64,000 bases of DNA from Alteromonas sp. IB21. Lineage in GTDB: Bacteria; Pseudomonadota; Gammaproteobacteria; Enterobacterales; Alteromonadaceae. The notes below the pieces were generated by a model. The model was given only the letters and a program-made list of their open reading frames with translations. It ran no database searches and was not told the DNA's origin. The position numbers and the translations under genes were made by a program. The DNA is taken from NCBI RefSeq assembly GCF_016405965.1, contig NZ_JAEFCD010000016.1, positions 39,679 through 103,678 on the forward strand. The letters run 5' to 3'. Below, one piece after another: positions 28,756-38,341 of this stretch. The first letter of the stretch is position 1, and the number at the start of each line of letters is the position of its first letter.

Positions 28756-29730
28756 TTATGGAACAAGCACCATCTTGCCTTTAACCTCGCGGTTCATGAC
28801 TTTAGCCATGGCCTTCGTTGCTTGTTCGAGTGGCAGTGCTTCATCTACCACAACTTTAACTTTGCCTTGCACGTACCACGTTAAAAGCTCTTGCATGTTT
28901 TCAGCAAAGCCTTTCGGATCGTGCTGAGTAAATGAGCCCCAAAATACGCCCATAACCGAGTAGCCTTTTACCAGCGCTAGATTAACTGGGAATTTCGGGA
29001 TCTCACCGCCTGCAAAGCCAACAACAAGCAAACGCCCTTCCCAAGCCATACTTCGACTGCATGCGTGGAAGGTATCGCCGCCAACACATTCGTAGACAAC
29101 GTCTACGCCTTTGCCACCCGTCACTTCTTTAAGTGTTTCCTTTAAATCTTTCTCTTTATAATTAATTAGAACATCAGCACCATACTCTTTAGCGAGCGCT
29201 AACTTTTCTTCTGTTGAGCATACCGCAATAACTTTGGCGCCCATGATCTTGCCTATTTGCACTGCAGCCAGGCCTGTACCGCCAGCCGCACCAGTAACAA
29301 CCAGCGTTTCACCTGCTTGCAGCTTCGCCCGTTGTTTTAATGCGTGATGAGCAGTCGCATGCGCAGTTACAAGGGCTGCGCCTTCGTTAACATGAATGGG
29401 ATCGGGCAGCGGCATTACATGAGTGGCTGGGATTAATGCTTTTTCTGCATAACCACCTAAATTCGACAACGCGATAACACGTTGGCCTTCTTTTAAGTGA
29501 CTCACGCCTTCACCCACCTGAGCAATGGTACCAGCGACTTCGTTACCAGGAATAAACGGAAAGTCTGGCTGCATTTGATACAGTCCTTGCACCAACAGCC
29601 CATCTGGAAAGTTGACCCCTGCAGCTTCAACGTTTACTACAACATGGCCTTTTTTTACTTCTGGATCTGCCACATCTTTAAATTGAAGATCGTCAAGCGG
29701 CCCAAAAGATTCGCATACAATTGCTTTCAT
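28756..29730 (-). CDS. Zinc-less MDR family NADPH:quinone oxidoreductase
   Basis: 325 residues from the ATG at 29730, which has CTGGAG seven bases upstream; the frame is open to 29775. The quinone-reductase branch of the MDR superfamily is shown by MKAIVCESFGPLDDL, GVNFPDGLLVQGLYQ, the nucleotide-binding GAAGGTGLAAVQIGK and the YECVGGD motif; catalytic-zinc cysteines of alcohol dehydrogenases are absent. It reduces quinones or enones with NADPH in the cytoplasm. It is the last gene of a four-gene minus-strand unit with an acyl-CoA dehydrogenase, suggesting a role in acyl or aromatic degradation. Confidence 0.88.
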   Translation of the reverse strand: MKAIVCESFGPLDDLQFKDVADPEVKKGHVVVNVEAAGVNFPDGLLVQGLYQMQPDFPFIPGNEVAGTIAQVGEGVSHLKEGQRVIALSNLGGYAEKALIPATHVMPLPDPIHVNEGAALVTAHATAHHALKQRAKLQAGETLVVTGAAGGTGLAAVQIGKIMGAKVIAVCSTEEKLALAKEYGADVLINYKEKDLKETLKEVTGGKGVDVVYECVGGDTFHACSRSMAWEGRLLVVGFAGGEIPKFPVNLALVKGYSVMGVFWGSFTQHDPKGFAENMQELLTWYVQGKVKVVVDEALPLEQATKAMAKVMNREVKGKMVLVP

Positions 29731-29804
29731 ACTGTCTCCAGTTAATTTGTTCGACCTGCACGCTTCATACAGCATGGCAGGTCATTAAATACGTTATATG
29801 GCGT

Positions 29805-30863
29805 TTATTCGCTTTGGTGTATAGTTTGGTTCGCAATTTGCGCCAAAGGACGCACCATCGCGCCTAATTGCATGGCCTTCTCGCTTGACGCGTTGCCATC
29901 GTGGGCGCGCTTTACAACACCTTGTAAAATAGCGGCTAAGCGGAAAAAACTAAATGCGAGGTAGAACGTCCAGTTGCTTATGGCATCAATGCCTCTTCGC
30001 TCGCAATAAGCCTTGATGTATTCTTGTTCGCTCGGAATACCCAACTGCTTTCTATCAAGCCCGCCTAATCCCGCTGCATGTGCAATATCAGAAGGAAGGC
30101 GCAGCTGCATGCACTGATAGGCCAAGTCGGCATACGGATGACCCAGGGTTGAGAGCTCCCAGTCTAATACAGCAACCACTTGCGGTTTGTCGGTATCAGA
30201 CATATCAAACATCATGTTATCTAATCGAAAATCACCATGAACCAATGACACTTGTCCGTCATCCTCTGGCAGGTTTGCTTCGAGGTACTGGATAAGGCTT
30301 TCAATTTCTTCAATATGCTCAAGTTCAGATGCCCGATACTGCTTTGTCCAACGGCTTAGTTGACGTTCAAAGTAACTACCAGGCTTGCCATAATCACTCA
30401 ACCCGGCGCTTTCAATATCAACACTGTGAAGTGCAGCCAACACGCGATTCATCTCGTCATACATGGCACCGCGGGTATCAGAAGACGCTATTTCAGGTAA
30501 TGCGCTATTCCAATATATTTCGCCCTCAACAAACGCCATGATGTAAAACATGCTGCCGATAACACTTGTATCTTCACACAAATGATGAGCTTTAGGCACT
30601 GGCACCTCAGAGTCGTGTAGCGCGTTGATAACGCGAAACTCTCTGTCTACCGCATGAGCAGACTTTAGTAATTTACCAGGGGGTTGGCGGCGCAAGACGT
30701 ATACGCCGTTATCTGTGGTGAGCTTAAACGTAGGGTTCGACTGTCCACCCGCGAACTTTTCTGCGCTTTCAACGTGCCCAATGCTGGGGCACGCTGTAGA
30801 TAGATAGTTGTTTAGCGCCACTAAATCAATTGCATGTGGGGCATTATCTTTTGACACACTCAC
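29805..30863 (-). CDS. Phosphotransferase family protein (ACAD10/11-like kinase)
   Basis: 352 residues of the aminoglycoside/choline-kinase-like fold. The catalytic loop HGDFRLDNMMFD and the metal-binding DWELSTLGHPYADLAY are intact, and the N-terminal KFAGGQSNPTFKLTTDNG corresponds to the nucleotide-binding hairpin. In eukaryotic ACAD10/11 this domain is fused to an acyl-CoA dehydrogenase and phosphorylates 4-hydroxyacyl-CoA; here the dehydrogenase is the neighbouring gene, 15 bases away. The pair may therefore break down 4-hydroxy acids, an inference from that precedent. Confidence 0.85.
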   Translation of the reverse strand: MSVSKDNAPHAIDLVALNNYLSTACPSIGHVESAEKFAGGQSNPTFKLTTDNGVYVLRRQPPGKLLKSAHAVDREFRVINALHDSEVPVPKAHHLCEDTSVIGSMFYIMAFVEGEIYWNSALPEIASSDTRGAMYDEMNRVLAALHSVDIESAGLSDYGKPGSYFERQLSRWTKQYRASELEHIEEIESLIQYLEANLPEDDGQVSLVHGDFRLDNMMFDMSDTDKPQVVAVLDWELSTLGHPYADLAYQCMQLRLPSDIAHAAGLGGLDRKQLGIPSEQEYIKAYCERRGIDAISNWTFYLAFSFFRLAAILQGVVKRAHDGNASSEKAMQLGAMVRPLAQIANQTIHQSE

Positions 30864-30877
30864 TCCTTATGCACTTT

Positions 30878-32107
30878 CTATGCGTTTTTTTCGGCAATCA
30901 AATTACGGCCTAACTGCATCATGTGAACTTCGTCAGGACCATCAGCTAACTTAATTGTGCGTGCATAGGCGTACATAGCAGATAACACGAAGTCTTGACT
31001 GGTGCCAGCTGCGCCATGCATCTGAATGGCTTGGTCAATGACTTTGCATGCCATACTTGGCGCTACAATTTTGATAGCAGCAATAAGATCGCGAGATATC
31101 TTATTGCCATAGCGATCCATCTTGTCAGCGGCTTTCAGCGTAAGTAGACGAGCCTGCTCAATATCACAGTGCATCTGGGCAATATTTTCCCTAATTGACT
31201 GCTGCTTTGACAAAGGCTTTCCGAATGCTACGCGCTGTTCAACTCGCTCGCATGCCATATCAAGCGCGCGCTGTGCACACCCAATAAGGCGCATGCAGTG
31301 GTGAATTCGACCCGGTCCTAAACGCCCTTGCGCAATTTCGAAACCACGACCTTCACCTAGCAATAAGTTCTCAGCTGGAACACGTACATCTTCAAACAAG
31401 ACCTCCGCATGACCCACCGGCTCATCGTAATAACCCATCGCCGCCATGGGGCGAACAATAGTTACGCCTTTTGTATCCATTGGGACCAAGATTTGCGACT
31501 GCTGCTGGTGACGAGGTGCATCGAAATCCGTTTTACCCATCACCACCATAATTTTGCAGTTTTCGTTCATGGCACCGCTGGTATACCACTTACGACCATT
31601 AATAACGTACTCGTCACCATCGCGCTTAATTGAGGTTTCAATGTTAGTCGCATCACTCGAAGCTACCGCAGGCTCAGTCATTGCGAACGCGGAGCGAATT
31701 TCACCGTTAAGTAACGGCTCTAGCCACTGCTTTTTATGCGCTTCATTGCCATACTTAGCAAGTACTTCCATATTGCCGGTATCAGGCGCACTACAGTTAA
31801 AAATCTCAGCACTAAACAACACACGGCCCATTTCTTCGCACAGCGGCGCATACTCGGCATTTGTCAGGCCTGCACCATAAGGCTTATACTCTTCTGGCAA
31901 AAACAGGTTCCAAAGGCCCGCATCTTTGGCTCGTTGCTTAAGCGTTTGCATCATTTCAGGCGTTTTCCAACGACCTTCACCGTTGTTCGCAGAACCACCT
32001 TCTACGGCGTGAATATATTCCTTTTCAATTGGATACACTTCTTCTTTCATAAACGCTTTTAGCTTTTCTAAAAGTGCTTGGGTCTTTTCATTATATTCAA
32101 AGTTCAT
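30878..32107 (-). CDS. Acyl-CoA dehydrogenase (ACAD11-like)
   Basis: 409-residue FAD enzyme. The family blocks are present: [16 protein letters not shown], the W-Y-TSGA motif before the central beta domain, [24 protein letters not shown], and the C-terminal [12 protein letters not shown] and [14 protein letters not shown]. It lies between a histidine phosphatase and the phosphotransferase-like kinase. Paired with that kinase it recalls the ACAD10/11 arrangement, in which phosphorylated 4-hydroxyacyl-CoA is converted to an enoyl-CoA. Electrons would go to ETF and then to ETF-QO at the start of this window. Confidence 0.92.
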   Translation of the reverse strand: MNFEYNEKTQALLEKLKAFMKEEVYPIEKEYIHAVEGGSANNGEGRWKTPEMMQTLKQRAKDAGLWNLFLPEEYKPYGAGLTNAEYAPLCEEMGRVLFSAEIFNCSAPDTGNMEVLAKYGNEAHKKQWLEPLLNGEIRSAFAMTEPAVASSDATNIETSIKRDGDEYVINGRKWYTSGAMNENCKIMVVMGKTDFDAPRHQQQSQILVPMDTKGVTIVRPMAAMGYYDEPVGHAEVLFEDVRVPAENLLLGEGRGFEIAQGRLGPGRIHHCMRLIGCAQRALDMACERVEQRVAFGKPLSKQQSIRENIAQMHCDIEQARLLTLKAADKMDRYGNKISRDLIAAIKIVAPSMACKVIDQAIQMHGAAGTSQDFVLSAMYAYARTIKLADGPDEVHMMQLGRNLIAEKNA

Positions 32108-32118
32108 AATTGCCCCAT

Positions 32119-32805
32119 TTAGCTGTAGGTAATGGCGTGCAACCTGTCAATCACATCCAGGTGAGGTACGCTGTTGAAGTTATTTAGGTGAACGCCCCGC
32201 GGGTTAGCGAAGCATTGTGAAAAACTGGCGTTGCGTATTTGCAAATTCATATTAATAACCGTGGCGGCGTCATAGCCAAGAATGTGTTTGAGCATCATGG
32301 CAATAGCACCACCGGAGCTGACGACCAGCACGCGCTTCGCATCGGTACTTTGAAGATGAGTAAGCATTGAATAAACGCGCCCTTCAAACTCGCGCCATGT
32401 TTCATCGAGAAGATCATGCGCTAGTTCGTCTTGCGACCACGCCAGCATGGCTTTTTTAAGCAGTCGATAATACTCGGCAGGTGATGCGCCTTCTGGCACC
32501 TTGGCGTCTGGGTGACGTGTTAAATATGCTTTGGCTACGGCTTGAAAATTAAATTCATTCAACGCGCTATTGACTGTGACTTCTGGAAGAGAATAGGTGT
32601 TTGTTGCAATACCTTCGGCAATGCCATCTTTGGTTTCATGATGCCGCACCATATCACCAGAGAAAACCGCATCGAACTGAATATTTCGATGCTTAAAATA
32701 ATCACCAAGCCAGATGGCTTGCTGCCCACCCAATTCGCTCAGTTTGTCGTAGTTCGCTTTACCAAAAGACGCTTGGCCATGGCGTACTAGATAGATGTCT
32801 GTCAT
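32119..32805 (-). CDS. Histidine phosphatase family protein
   Basis: 228 residues. The RHG catalytic motif is in [20 protein letters not shown], and later residues include [10 protein letters not shown] and the second His in [12 protein letters not shown]. The second-His context SSGGAI is a known variant. Phosphatase substrate unknown; the operon context with acyl-CoA dehydrogenase and an ACAD10-type kinase makes an acyl or phosphorylated intermediate conceivable. It is the first gene of the operon and is followed by the dehydrogenase after 11 bases. Confidence 0.85.
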   Translation of the reverse strand: MTDIYLVRHGQASFGKANYDKLSELGGQQAIWLGDYFKHRNIQFDAVFSGDMVRHHETKDGIAEGIATNTYSLPEVTVNSALNEFNFQAVAKAYLTRHPDAKVPEGASPAEYYRLLKKAMLAWSQDELAHDLLDETWREFEGRVYSMLTHLQSTDAKRVLVVSSGGAIAMMLKHILGYDAATVINMNLQIRNASFSQCFANPRGVHLNNFNSVPHLDVIDRLHAITYS

Positions 32806-33150
32806 ACCGCTGCCTGATGTTATTAATATGTTAACTTGTCAAATCACATACTAAGGAAAACAACGTTATAAGTTTAATTGATATTTTGAATGAGTATGCA
32901 TCATGTGAAACTATGTAGCTTGATGTCATATCAAGCCGACTCGATACAATGCATCCCTTGTTAAAAATTGAGACGAAGGTTGTTTTGTTGCGCCTATAAC
33001 GAGAAGATCAGATTGCGTTAAACTTTATCGAAAAGAAACAAGACTGAGTTTTAGAGGAACGTTTAAGCAAGACTTTGCTGCATCGCTTGACACTCGTTGT
33101 CACAGGAACCGTTGCACCAAGAACATTGATGCAACAGTGCGAGCGTGTGT
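32806..33150. other. Intergenic region between xdhC and the phosphatase operon
   Basis: 345 bases that must contain the promoter of the phosphatase-ACAD operon. A short perfect hairpin GCTTGAT-GTCAT-ATCAAGC lies at 32918-32936 without a T run, so it is not a classical terminator. A TTGACA on the minus strand (32837-32842) lacks a matching -10. Frames in this stretch look like noise. Confidence 0.4.
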
Positions 33151-34143
33151 TTAACGCTTCAGATGCGTAGGCTTCGTATGGAATACTGCGTGACATTGCG
33201 CTATCACAGACAGCGCGATATGCTCAGGAAGTTCTCCACCAATATCAAAGCCTGCGGGGCTGGCAAAATATTGCGTAAAGTTAGTATCGCTAAGCCCAGC
33301 TAAATCCATAATTTCTTGCTTCCGATGAAGCGGCCCAAGCATTGCTGTATAAGTTAGCGACTGCATACTGAGTAACTGAAGCGCCTTGGCGTCAATCTCG
33401 CGGTGATGAGACATAAGTACCGCCGCTTGAATGTTATGTTCGTCAAGGTGTACACGCACCCCCTCAGTAGTTGGGTCGTCAATTAAATAATTAACCTCGG
33501 GGAAGTGTTCAACTCTTGCTTGCGCAGGCCGAGGATCCCAAACACTGACCAAGTAGCCTTGCAAACTAGCCAGTTTCGTCATGAAAGTTGCATCGTAACC
33601 ACCACCAACAACAAGTAAATGAATGGGCGGCAACATTAGAACAGATAACCTGCGCTTACCGCCGATGGTGTCCAACACGGCTTTTCTGGGAGTACCCGTA
33701 TCTTTTTCCAATACCGTACAAGCGCCCTCTGAACCATCTACCGCAACATTCCACTCACATGCATGGCCCTTCGAAAGTATCTGGCTTACTTCATCCAGAG
33801 ACAAGTAGTTATTGTCGTTGTTGACTGGTACAAGCGCTAAGTGCACCACGCCACCACAGCCTACACCTAGCTTGAAAGCGATGTCTTCCTCATCCTCATC
33901 ATCGTAAACCGCAGTGCGACTAACGCCGTCTGCCATTACGCGCTGGGCTTTTTTAACGATATCGCTTTCCAAGCAACCACCGCTTAGAATACCCAGTTGG
34001 TGCCCGGCATCACTAAATAGCATCATGGCGCCCGCTTTGCGATAACATGAGCCCTCGGTTTTAAAAATACACCCCAGCACCCACTTATGCTTGTCTTTTA
34101 GCGGCAGCCATTGCGCCAGCAAGTGGTTAACGTGATTACTCAT
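33151..34143 (-). CDS. XdhC/CoxI family molybdenum cofactor insertion protein
   Basis: 330 residues. The N-terminal XdhC/CoxI domain reads KWVLGCIFKTEGSCYRKAGAMMLF and LGILSGGCLESDIV, followed by GVGCGG; a Rossmann-like C-terminal domain begins at LLVVGGGYDATFMTKLA and contains SHHREIDA. XdhC binds molybdenum cofactor and loads it into xanthine-dehydrogenase-type enzymes after sulfuration. No such hydroxylase gene is in the window. A GAGG ribosome site precedes the ATG. It is 27 bases downstream of the DsbA/FrnE-like gene. Confidence 0.9.
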   Translation of the reverse strand: MSNHVNHLLAQWLPLKDKHKWVLGCIFKTEGSCYRKAGAMMLFSDAGHQLGILSGGCLESDIVKKAQRVMADGVSRTAVYDDEDEEDIAFKLGVGCGGVVHLALVPVNNDNNYLSLDEVSQILSKGHACEWNVAVDGSEGACTVLEKDTGTPRKAVLDTIGGKRRLSVLMLPPIHLLVVGGGYDATFMTKLASLQGYLVSVWDPRPAQARVEHFPEVNYLIDDPTTEGVRVHLDEHNIQAAVLMSHHREIDAKALQLLSMQSLTYTAMLGPLHRKQEIMDLAGLSDTNFTQYFASPAGFDIGGELPEHIALSVIAQCHAVFHTKPTHLKR

Positions 34144-34170
34144 AACTACCTCAAACCCCGTGTGACCTGC

Positions 34171-34809
34171 TCACTGCTGCGTTACCGCTTGGGTGATAAA
34201 TGCCGCGAGGGTTGCTGGTTCTTGCGCACCGGCTATCCCTTGGTTGCCTATAACGAACGTGGGTACACTCTGAATACCTCGTTGCATCCAAATGGCTTCT
34301 TCTTCGCGCACTGCTTGTGCGTATTTACCGTTTTGAAGTACCTCTTCAACTTCTGATGCATCAAGACCTACAGCGTTAGCAATATCGACCAACACATTTT
34401 GATCATTCACATCTTTACCATCAGTGAAATACGCTTTAAACAAGCTCAGTTTCACCTCTTCTTCAAGGCCCTTTTTTGCCGCCACATGAATAAGCTGATG
34501 AGCTTTAAACGTGTTTTGCATACGCGAATCGTCAGTAAAGTTGAACACAAACCCCAACGCCTCACCCGCTTCAACAAGACGAGCTCGGTTCTCAGCGCTT
34601 TGCTGTTCGCTAATGCCATACTTTTCCATTATATGTTCGCGAAGATTTTGCCCTTGTTCTGGCATATTGGGGTTCAGCTCGAACGGGTGAAACTTGATAT
34701 CCACCTCAATGTTATCGAGAGTTTTTATTGCTTCTTGTAATCGCTGATACCCAACAATGCACCATGGACACACAACGTCAGATACCATGTTTACCGTTAC
34801 TTTTTGCAT
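34171..34809 (-). CDS. DsbA family oxidoreductase, FrnE-like
   Basis: 212 residues with a thioredoxin-like DsbA fold and the active site CPWC at residues 14-17 (SDVVCPWCIVGYQRL). No signal peptide is present, so it is cytoplasmic, like FrnE and other polyketide-type DsbA proteins. The cis-Pro loop is QSVPTFVIGNQGIAGAQEP. FrnE-like proteins are linked to oxidative-stress resistance, but a specific substrate is not known. It lies directly upstream of xdhC on the same strand. Confidence 0.88.
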   Translation of the reverse strand: MQKVTVNMVSDVVCPWCIVGYQRLQEAIKTLDNIEVDIKFHPFELNPNMPEQGQNLREHIMEKYGISEQQSAENRARLVEAGEALGFVFNFTDDSRMQNTFKAHQLIHVAAKKGLEEEVKLSLFKAYFTDGKDVNDQNVLVDIANAVGLDASEVEEVLQNGKYAQAVREEEAIWMQRGIQSVPTFVIGNQGIAGAQEPATLAAFITQAVTQQ

Positions 34810-34933
34810 AACAACTCCCCTTTTAGAACCCGCTTATCCGTGTTCTCTTTGTGTTCACTGACTAAAGCCACTGTAGATGAGGTTACAAAAAGAAACTTCA
34901 ACCCTATATTCAATAAATATACGTATAGGAAAG

Positions 34934-35686
34934 CTAAGATGATCGAAATCGCGTTAGCGCTGATCGCGCCCAAATATCATAGCCTTTGGAAGATGGATGA
35001 AAGCCATCCTCTGCCATCAAGCCGCTTTGTTTTACGTCCTTTGCAGTTCCTCCTAGCTTTAATGCACGAACGTAAAGCATTTCAGAACTCGGGCTGCTGG
35101 CAATACGCGCTGCCATCGCTTTATTTAGCAAAAACGCTCTAAAGCCGAGTAAGCCTCTTAAGGGTTGAGGTAAAGCAGGAAATGCGTGTATTGGTGGCAA
35201 TGCGGTAAACAAAATATTTTGGCAGCCAAACTTTTGGCTTAAAAGAGACTCAATTGCTGAGATATTACGTTGCCAGCGTCTTAGCGAGACAAATTTCGTG
35301 ACATCATTAACGCCAATGGAAATGAGCGTTGTCGAAAAGTGTTGCTTTGGCAATTGTTGTAAAAGGTTAAGCACGTCTTCGCTCTTATAGCCTGTTTTAG
35401 CGTGTAACAAAACACGGGTTGGACCGCGTTGTGAAAGGCTTGAGTAAATCAGCCCAGCTAACGCTCCTTCTTGCGTTGCCGCCCCTACACCTGCTGCGGC
35501 CGAATCCCCAATGACTAATATGTTAATTTTCGGCACTGTTTTGCCACCTGTTGAGGAAAGCACCCTGTCTCCGCTAGGCTCAGGCAACACCGCGGTTATC
35601 CTTCTTACCCATAACGCTTGTAAGAAAACGATTGGAAGCAAAAGAATAATTGCCGCGTTTAACCATAAAACTTTGAAATAGATCAA
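34934..35686 (-). CDS. SGNH/GDSL hydrolase
   Basis: 250 residues. An N-terminal hydrophobic segment (about residues 8-24) should act as signal or anchor. The SGNH blocks follow: ILVIGDSAAAGVG with the nucleophilic Ser, a Gly block, ISIGVNDVTKF with the Asn, and the catalytic Asp-His in EDGFHPSSKGYDIWA. Such enzymes are esterases or lysophospholipases of the envelope. The start is a TTG with an AAGGA ribosome site. Divergent from hemN. Substrate unknown. Confidence 0.87.
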   Translation of the reverse strand: MIYFKVLWLNAAIILLLPIVFLQALWVRRITAVLPEPSGDRVLSSTGGKTVPKINILVIGDSAAAGVGAATQEGALAGLIYSSLSQRGPTRVLLHAKTGYKSEDVLNLLQQLPKQHFSTTLISIGVNDVTKFVSLRRWQRNISAIESLLSQKFGCQNILFTALPPIHAFPALPQPLRGLLGFRAFLLNKAMAARIASSPSSEMLYVRALKLGGTAKDVKQSGLMAEDGFHPSSKGYDIWARSALTRFRSS

Positions 35687-35765
35687 ATTCGTCCTTCACC
35701 CAATACGATATACTCAACGTGTTTCACTTAATAAGCGCTAAGCCACCTCATTAGGGTATAAAAAA

Positions 35766-37142
35766 ATGAACACCAATGCTGTAAAGCAAAGCCACGATGC
35801 ATCTACCGTAAAAAAATATGCCCAACACGCCCCGCGCTACACATCTTACCCTACTGCACTTAAATTCGAACCGCTAGAAGAAGATATATACCCACAAGCA
35901 CTGGCTGTATCCAAAGCACCAGCCGTGAGTTTGTACGTGCATATCCCTTTTTGTAAAACGCTTTGTTATTACTGCGGGTGCAACAAATTGGTAACTCGCC
36001 ATAATGAAAAAGCCGACGACTATTTAGATTACATAGAGAAAGAAATGTTGTCTAAGCGTTATTTGGCAAAGGGCAAGCGCGTGGTTTCGCTGCACTTAGG
36101 GGGTGGTTCGCCCAGTTTTCTGAGCGAAGTACAGCACACATTTTTGATGTATCTTTTGAAGAAACATTTTACGTTTGAACTGGGAGCAGAATTGTCTATT
36201 GAATTAGACCCTAGGAACGTGAATAAAGCCTATTTGAAATGTCTTAAACGCTTAGGCTACACTCGCATAAGCTTTGGCCTTCAAGACACCGACTACAATG
36301 TGCAGAAAATCATTAACAGAGTACAGAGCACGTCACACATCGCTGATTTGGTGTTTGAAGCCCGCACGCTAGGCTTCGATTCAGTAAACTTAGATCTCAT
36401 TTACGGTCTGCCGAACCAAACCCTAGAAACGTTTAAATCGACTATAGCTGCAACGAAAGCCATGATGCCCGATCGTATCTCACTTTTTAGTTACGCTCAT
36501 TTACCTGAACGATTCGCGGCGCAGCGAAAGTTTGCAGAAGAAACACTGCCTACCAGCGAAGAAAAAGCGGCGCTTTATACCCTTGCGGTAAATAGCTTTA
36601 CTGGCGTGGGATATGAGATGATTGGCCTTGATCATTTTGCATTAAGCAATGACGCGTTAGCCATTGCCAAAAACAAAGGTGAGCTTCACCGAAATTTTCA
36701 AGGCTATACGCTGCGGGGGGATACTGACTTAATTGGGGTCGGCGTATCGGCAATCAGTACAATTGGTAATGCCTTCGCACAAAATGCGAAAGATCTAAAA
36801 GAGTACTATCAACGATTAGACAACCATTTGCCTTCAGCCAAAGTTGGGCTTTCACTAACACAAGACGACCTTATTCGCCGAGACGTAATATCAAGTTTGA
36901 TGTGCAACTTGTTCGTAGACAAACAGCAGATTTCAAATGAGCATCACATCATCTTTGATGAGTATTTTTCACAATCGTTGGAAAACTTAGCGGGGCTACG
37001 TGAAGATGGCCTTGTTGAAATTACACCTGAATACATTCGCGTTCCAGAATCAGCCCGCATTTATATACGTGCTATTTGTGCTCGCTTCGATGCGTACTTC
37101 AATGTAAGTGAAACATTAGCCAGCTACTCTAAAGCAATTTAA
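35766..37142 (+). CDS. hemN: Oxygen-independent coproporphyrinogen III oxidase HemN
   Basis: 458-residue radical-SAM enzyme that decarboxylates coproporphyrinogen III in heme synthesis without oxygen. The cluster cysteines are C63, C67 and C70 (CKTLCYYC) plus the conserved C72 in GCNKLVT. Other HemN features are HAPRYTSYPTA at the N-terminus, LHLGGGSPSFL, SFGLQDTDYNVQ and the YEMIGLDHFAL loop, which separates true HemN from HemW. I see no FNR box in the 79-base upstream gap. It converges with modC, the two coding regions overlapping by 14 bases. Confidence 0.95.
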   Translation: MNTNAVKQSHDASTVKKYAQHAPRYTSYPTALKFEPLEEDIYPQALAVSKAPAVSLYVHIPFCKTLCYYCGCNKLVTRHNEKADDYLDYIEKEMLSKRYLAKGKRVVSLHLGGGSPSFLSEVQHTFLMYLLKKHFTFELGAELSIELDPRNVNKAYLKCLKRLGYTRISFGLQDTDYNVQKIINRVQSTSHIADLVFEARTLGFDSVNLDLIYGLPNQTLETFKSTIAATKAMMPDRISLFSYAHLPERFAAQRKFAEETLPTSEEKAALYTLAVNSFTGVGYEMIGLDHFALSNDALAIAKNKGELHRNFQGYTLRGDTDLIGVGVSAISTIGNAFAQNAKDLKEYYQRLDNHLPSAKVGLSLTQDDLIRRDVISSLMCNLFVDKQQISNEHHIIFDEYFSQSLENLAGLREDGLVEITPEYIRVPESARIYIRAICARFDAYFNVSETLASYSKAI

Positions 37143-38340
37143 ATCGAGCTATCACCTGCATACCCGTTTTAAGGTTAAGGCGCGTTAGAGAAATATGGCT
37201 AATACTGGCATATAGGGTTTGGTTGCTGTCTATAACAGTGAGCGTTAGCAGTACCTTTGCACTATGAGCCTTGCTTTGGCGGCGTTGAACCGTTTCAGGC
37301 CCCTCCCCTGCAGGGCTTTGCGGCGTTGGCATGGGTTCAACGCTGGATATAACGCAGGGCAGCGCATTTAAAATGCTAATTGTGCTGGCATTACCAAAAT
37401 CAGTAATGTTGGTATCGATACTGACATCACAGGCCTTAACCGCGAATCGGACAGATAGCTGTTCACTGCCATGTTGGGGTAAATACGATACAGATTCCTC
37501 ACTAACATAAATCTCGTGCCCCGCTACTAATACTCGCACGATTCCGTTGTCAGCTTGACTATTGTCATGGCGCAAAATTGCAGTGCCGTATTGACCTTCT
37601 TGGCTGACGCTGCTGCTATTGTGATTGCTATCGGCGTTTTGATTCTGGTTATTACCGTCGACTTTGCGTTGCGTGACTACCGACTCTCCTTCAAGCACGC
37701 TAGACGGTGTTGTAAAACTTTCTCGTTCGAACATTCGAGCCAGCACATCCCGCGTTTGGCCACAGAGTTCCGCACGGCCGCGATCAATATAAATCAACTC
37801 ATCGCTGAACAGGGCAAGATCGTCTAAGTCGTGAGAAATTACAAAGCAGATAAGCTGGCCCGACCCACATAAACGTTTCAAAAACTGATAAATCTTACGA
37901 CGGGTAAAGACATCGATGGCGCTTAACGATTCATCGAGTAACAGCACATCTGGCCCATTGACCAGCGCCCGCGCAATCGCGACTCTCTGCGCTTCACCAC
38001 CAGATAGTGCATGAATCGGCTTATCGATTAAATGTTCGCAATAGCAAGCGCGCAAACACACATCGATAGGCATTGCATTGGGGCTTGCGTGACGCTGCGC
38101 TAAGGCTAAATTACCCCGAACATCGGTATGAGGAAACAACATAGGCTGCTGAAACACGATGCCGACTTTTTGAGACGCCCATGGTGTCCCGACCTTTGCG
38201 CTTTTTTCCACGCCAGCCAGTGCCCGAAACAAACTGCTTTTGCCCGCACCTGATGGACCGGTAACGCCGGTAAAATGGCTTTCCGGTTGCAGTGTGATTT
38301 GTGCATCAATGCGATTTGGTAAATGCGCTGATATTCTCAT
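37129..38340 (-). CDS. modC: Molybdate ABC transporter ATP-binding protein ModC
   Basis: 403 residues from the ATG at 38340, one base after the modB stop with GGAGAAGGG upstream; the frame is open to 38373. Walker A is GPSGAGKSS (28-36), the signature is LSGGEAQRVAIARAL and Walker B is DVLLLDES. The C-terminal regulatory (TOBE/Mop) domain is present but separated from the ATPase by an unusual polar, Asn/Gln/Ser-rich linker (around NNQNQNADSN), and there is a further Pro-rich insert, so the protein is longer than the ~350 residues usual for ModC. The core appears functional. Confidence 0.92.
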   Translation of the reverse strand: MRISAHLPNRIDAQITLQPESHFTGVTGPSGAGKSSLFRALAGVEKSAKVGTPWASQKVGIVFQQPMLFPHTDVRGNLALAQRHASPNAMPIDVCLRACYCEHLIDKPIHALSGGEAQRVAIARALVNGPDVLLLDESLSAIDVFTRRKIYQFLKRLCGSGQLICFVISHDLDDLALFSDELIYIDRGRAELCGQTRDVLARMFERESFTTPSSVLEGESVVTQRKVDGNNQNQNADSNHNSSSVSQEGQYGTAILRHDNSQADNGIVRVLVAGHEIYVSEESVSYLPQHGSEQLSVRFAVKACDVSIDTNITDFGNASTISILNALPCVISSVEPMPTPQSPAGEGPETVQRRQSKAHSAKVLLTLTVIDSNQTLYASISHISLTRLNLKTGMQVIARFKLL

Positions 38341-38341
38341 G

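Noticed and set aside
33008..33196. 62-codon minus frame overlapping the xdhC end
   Set aside because: It overlaps the xdhC coding region in another frame and reads like random sequence.
35687..35765. FNR box upstream of hemN
   Set aside because: No TTGAT-N4-ATCAA-like sequence is present in the gap.
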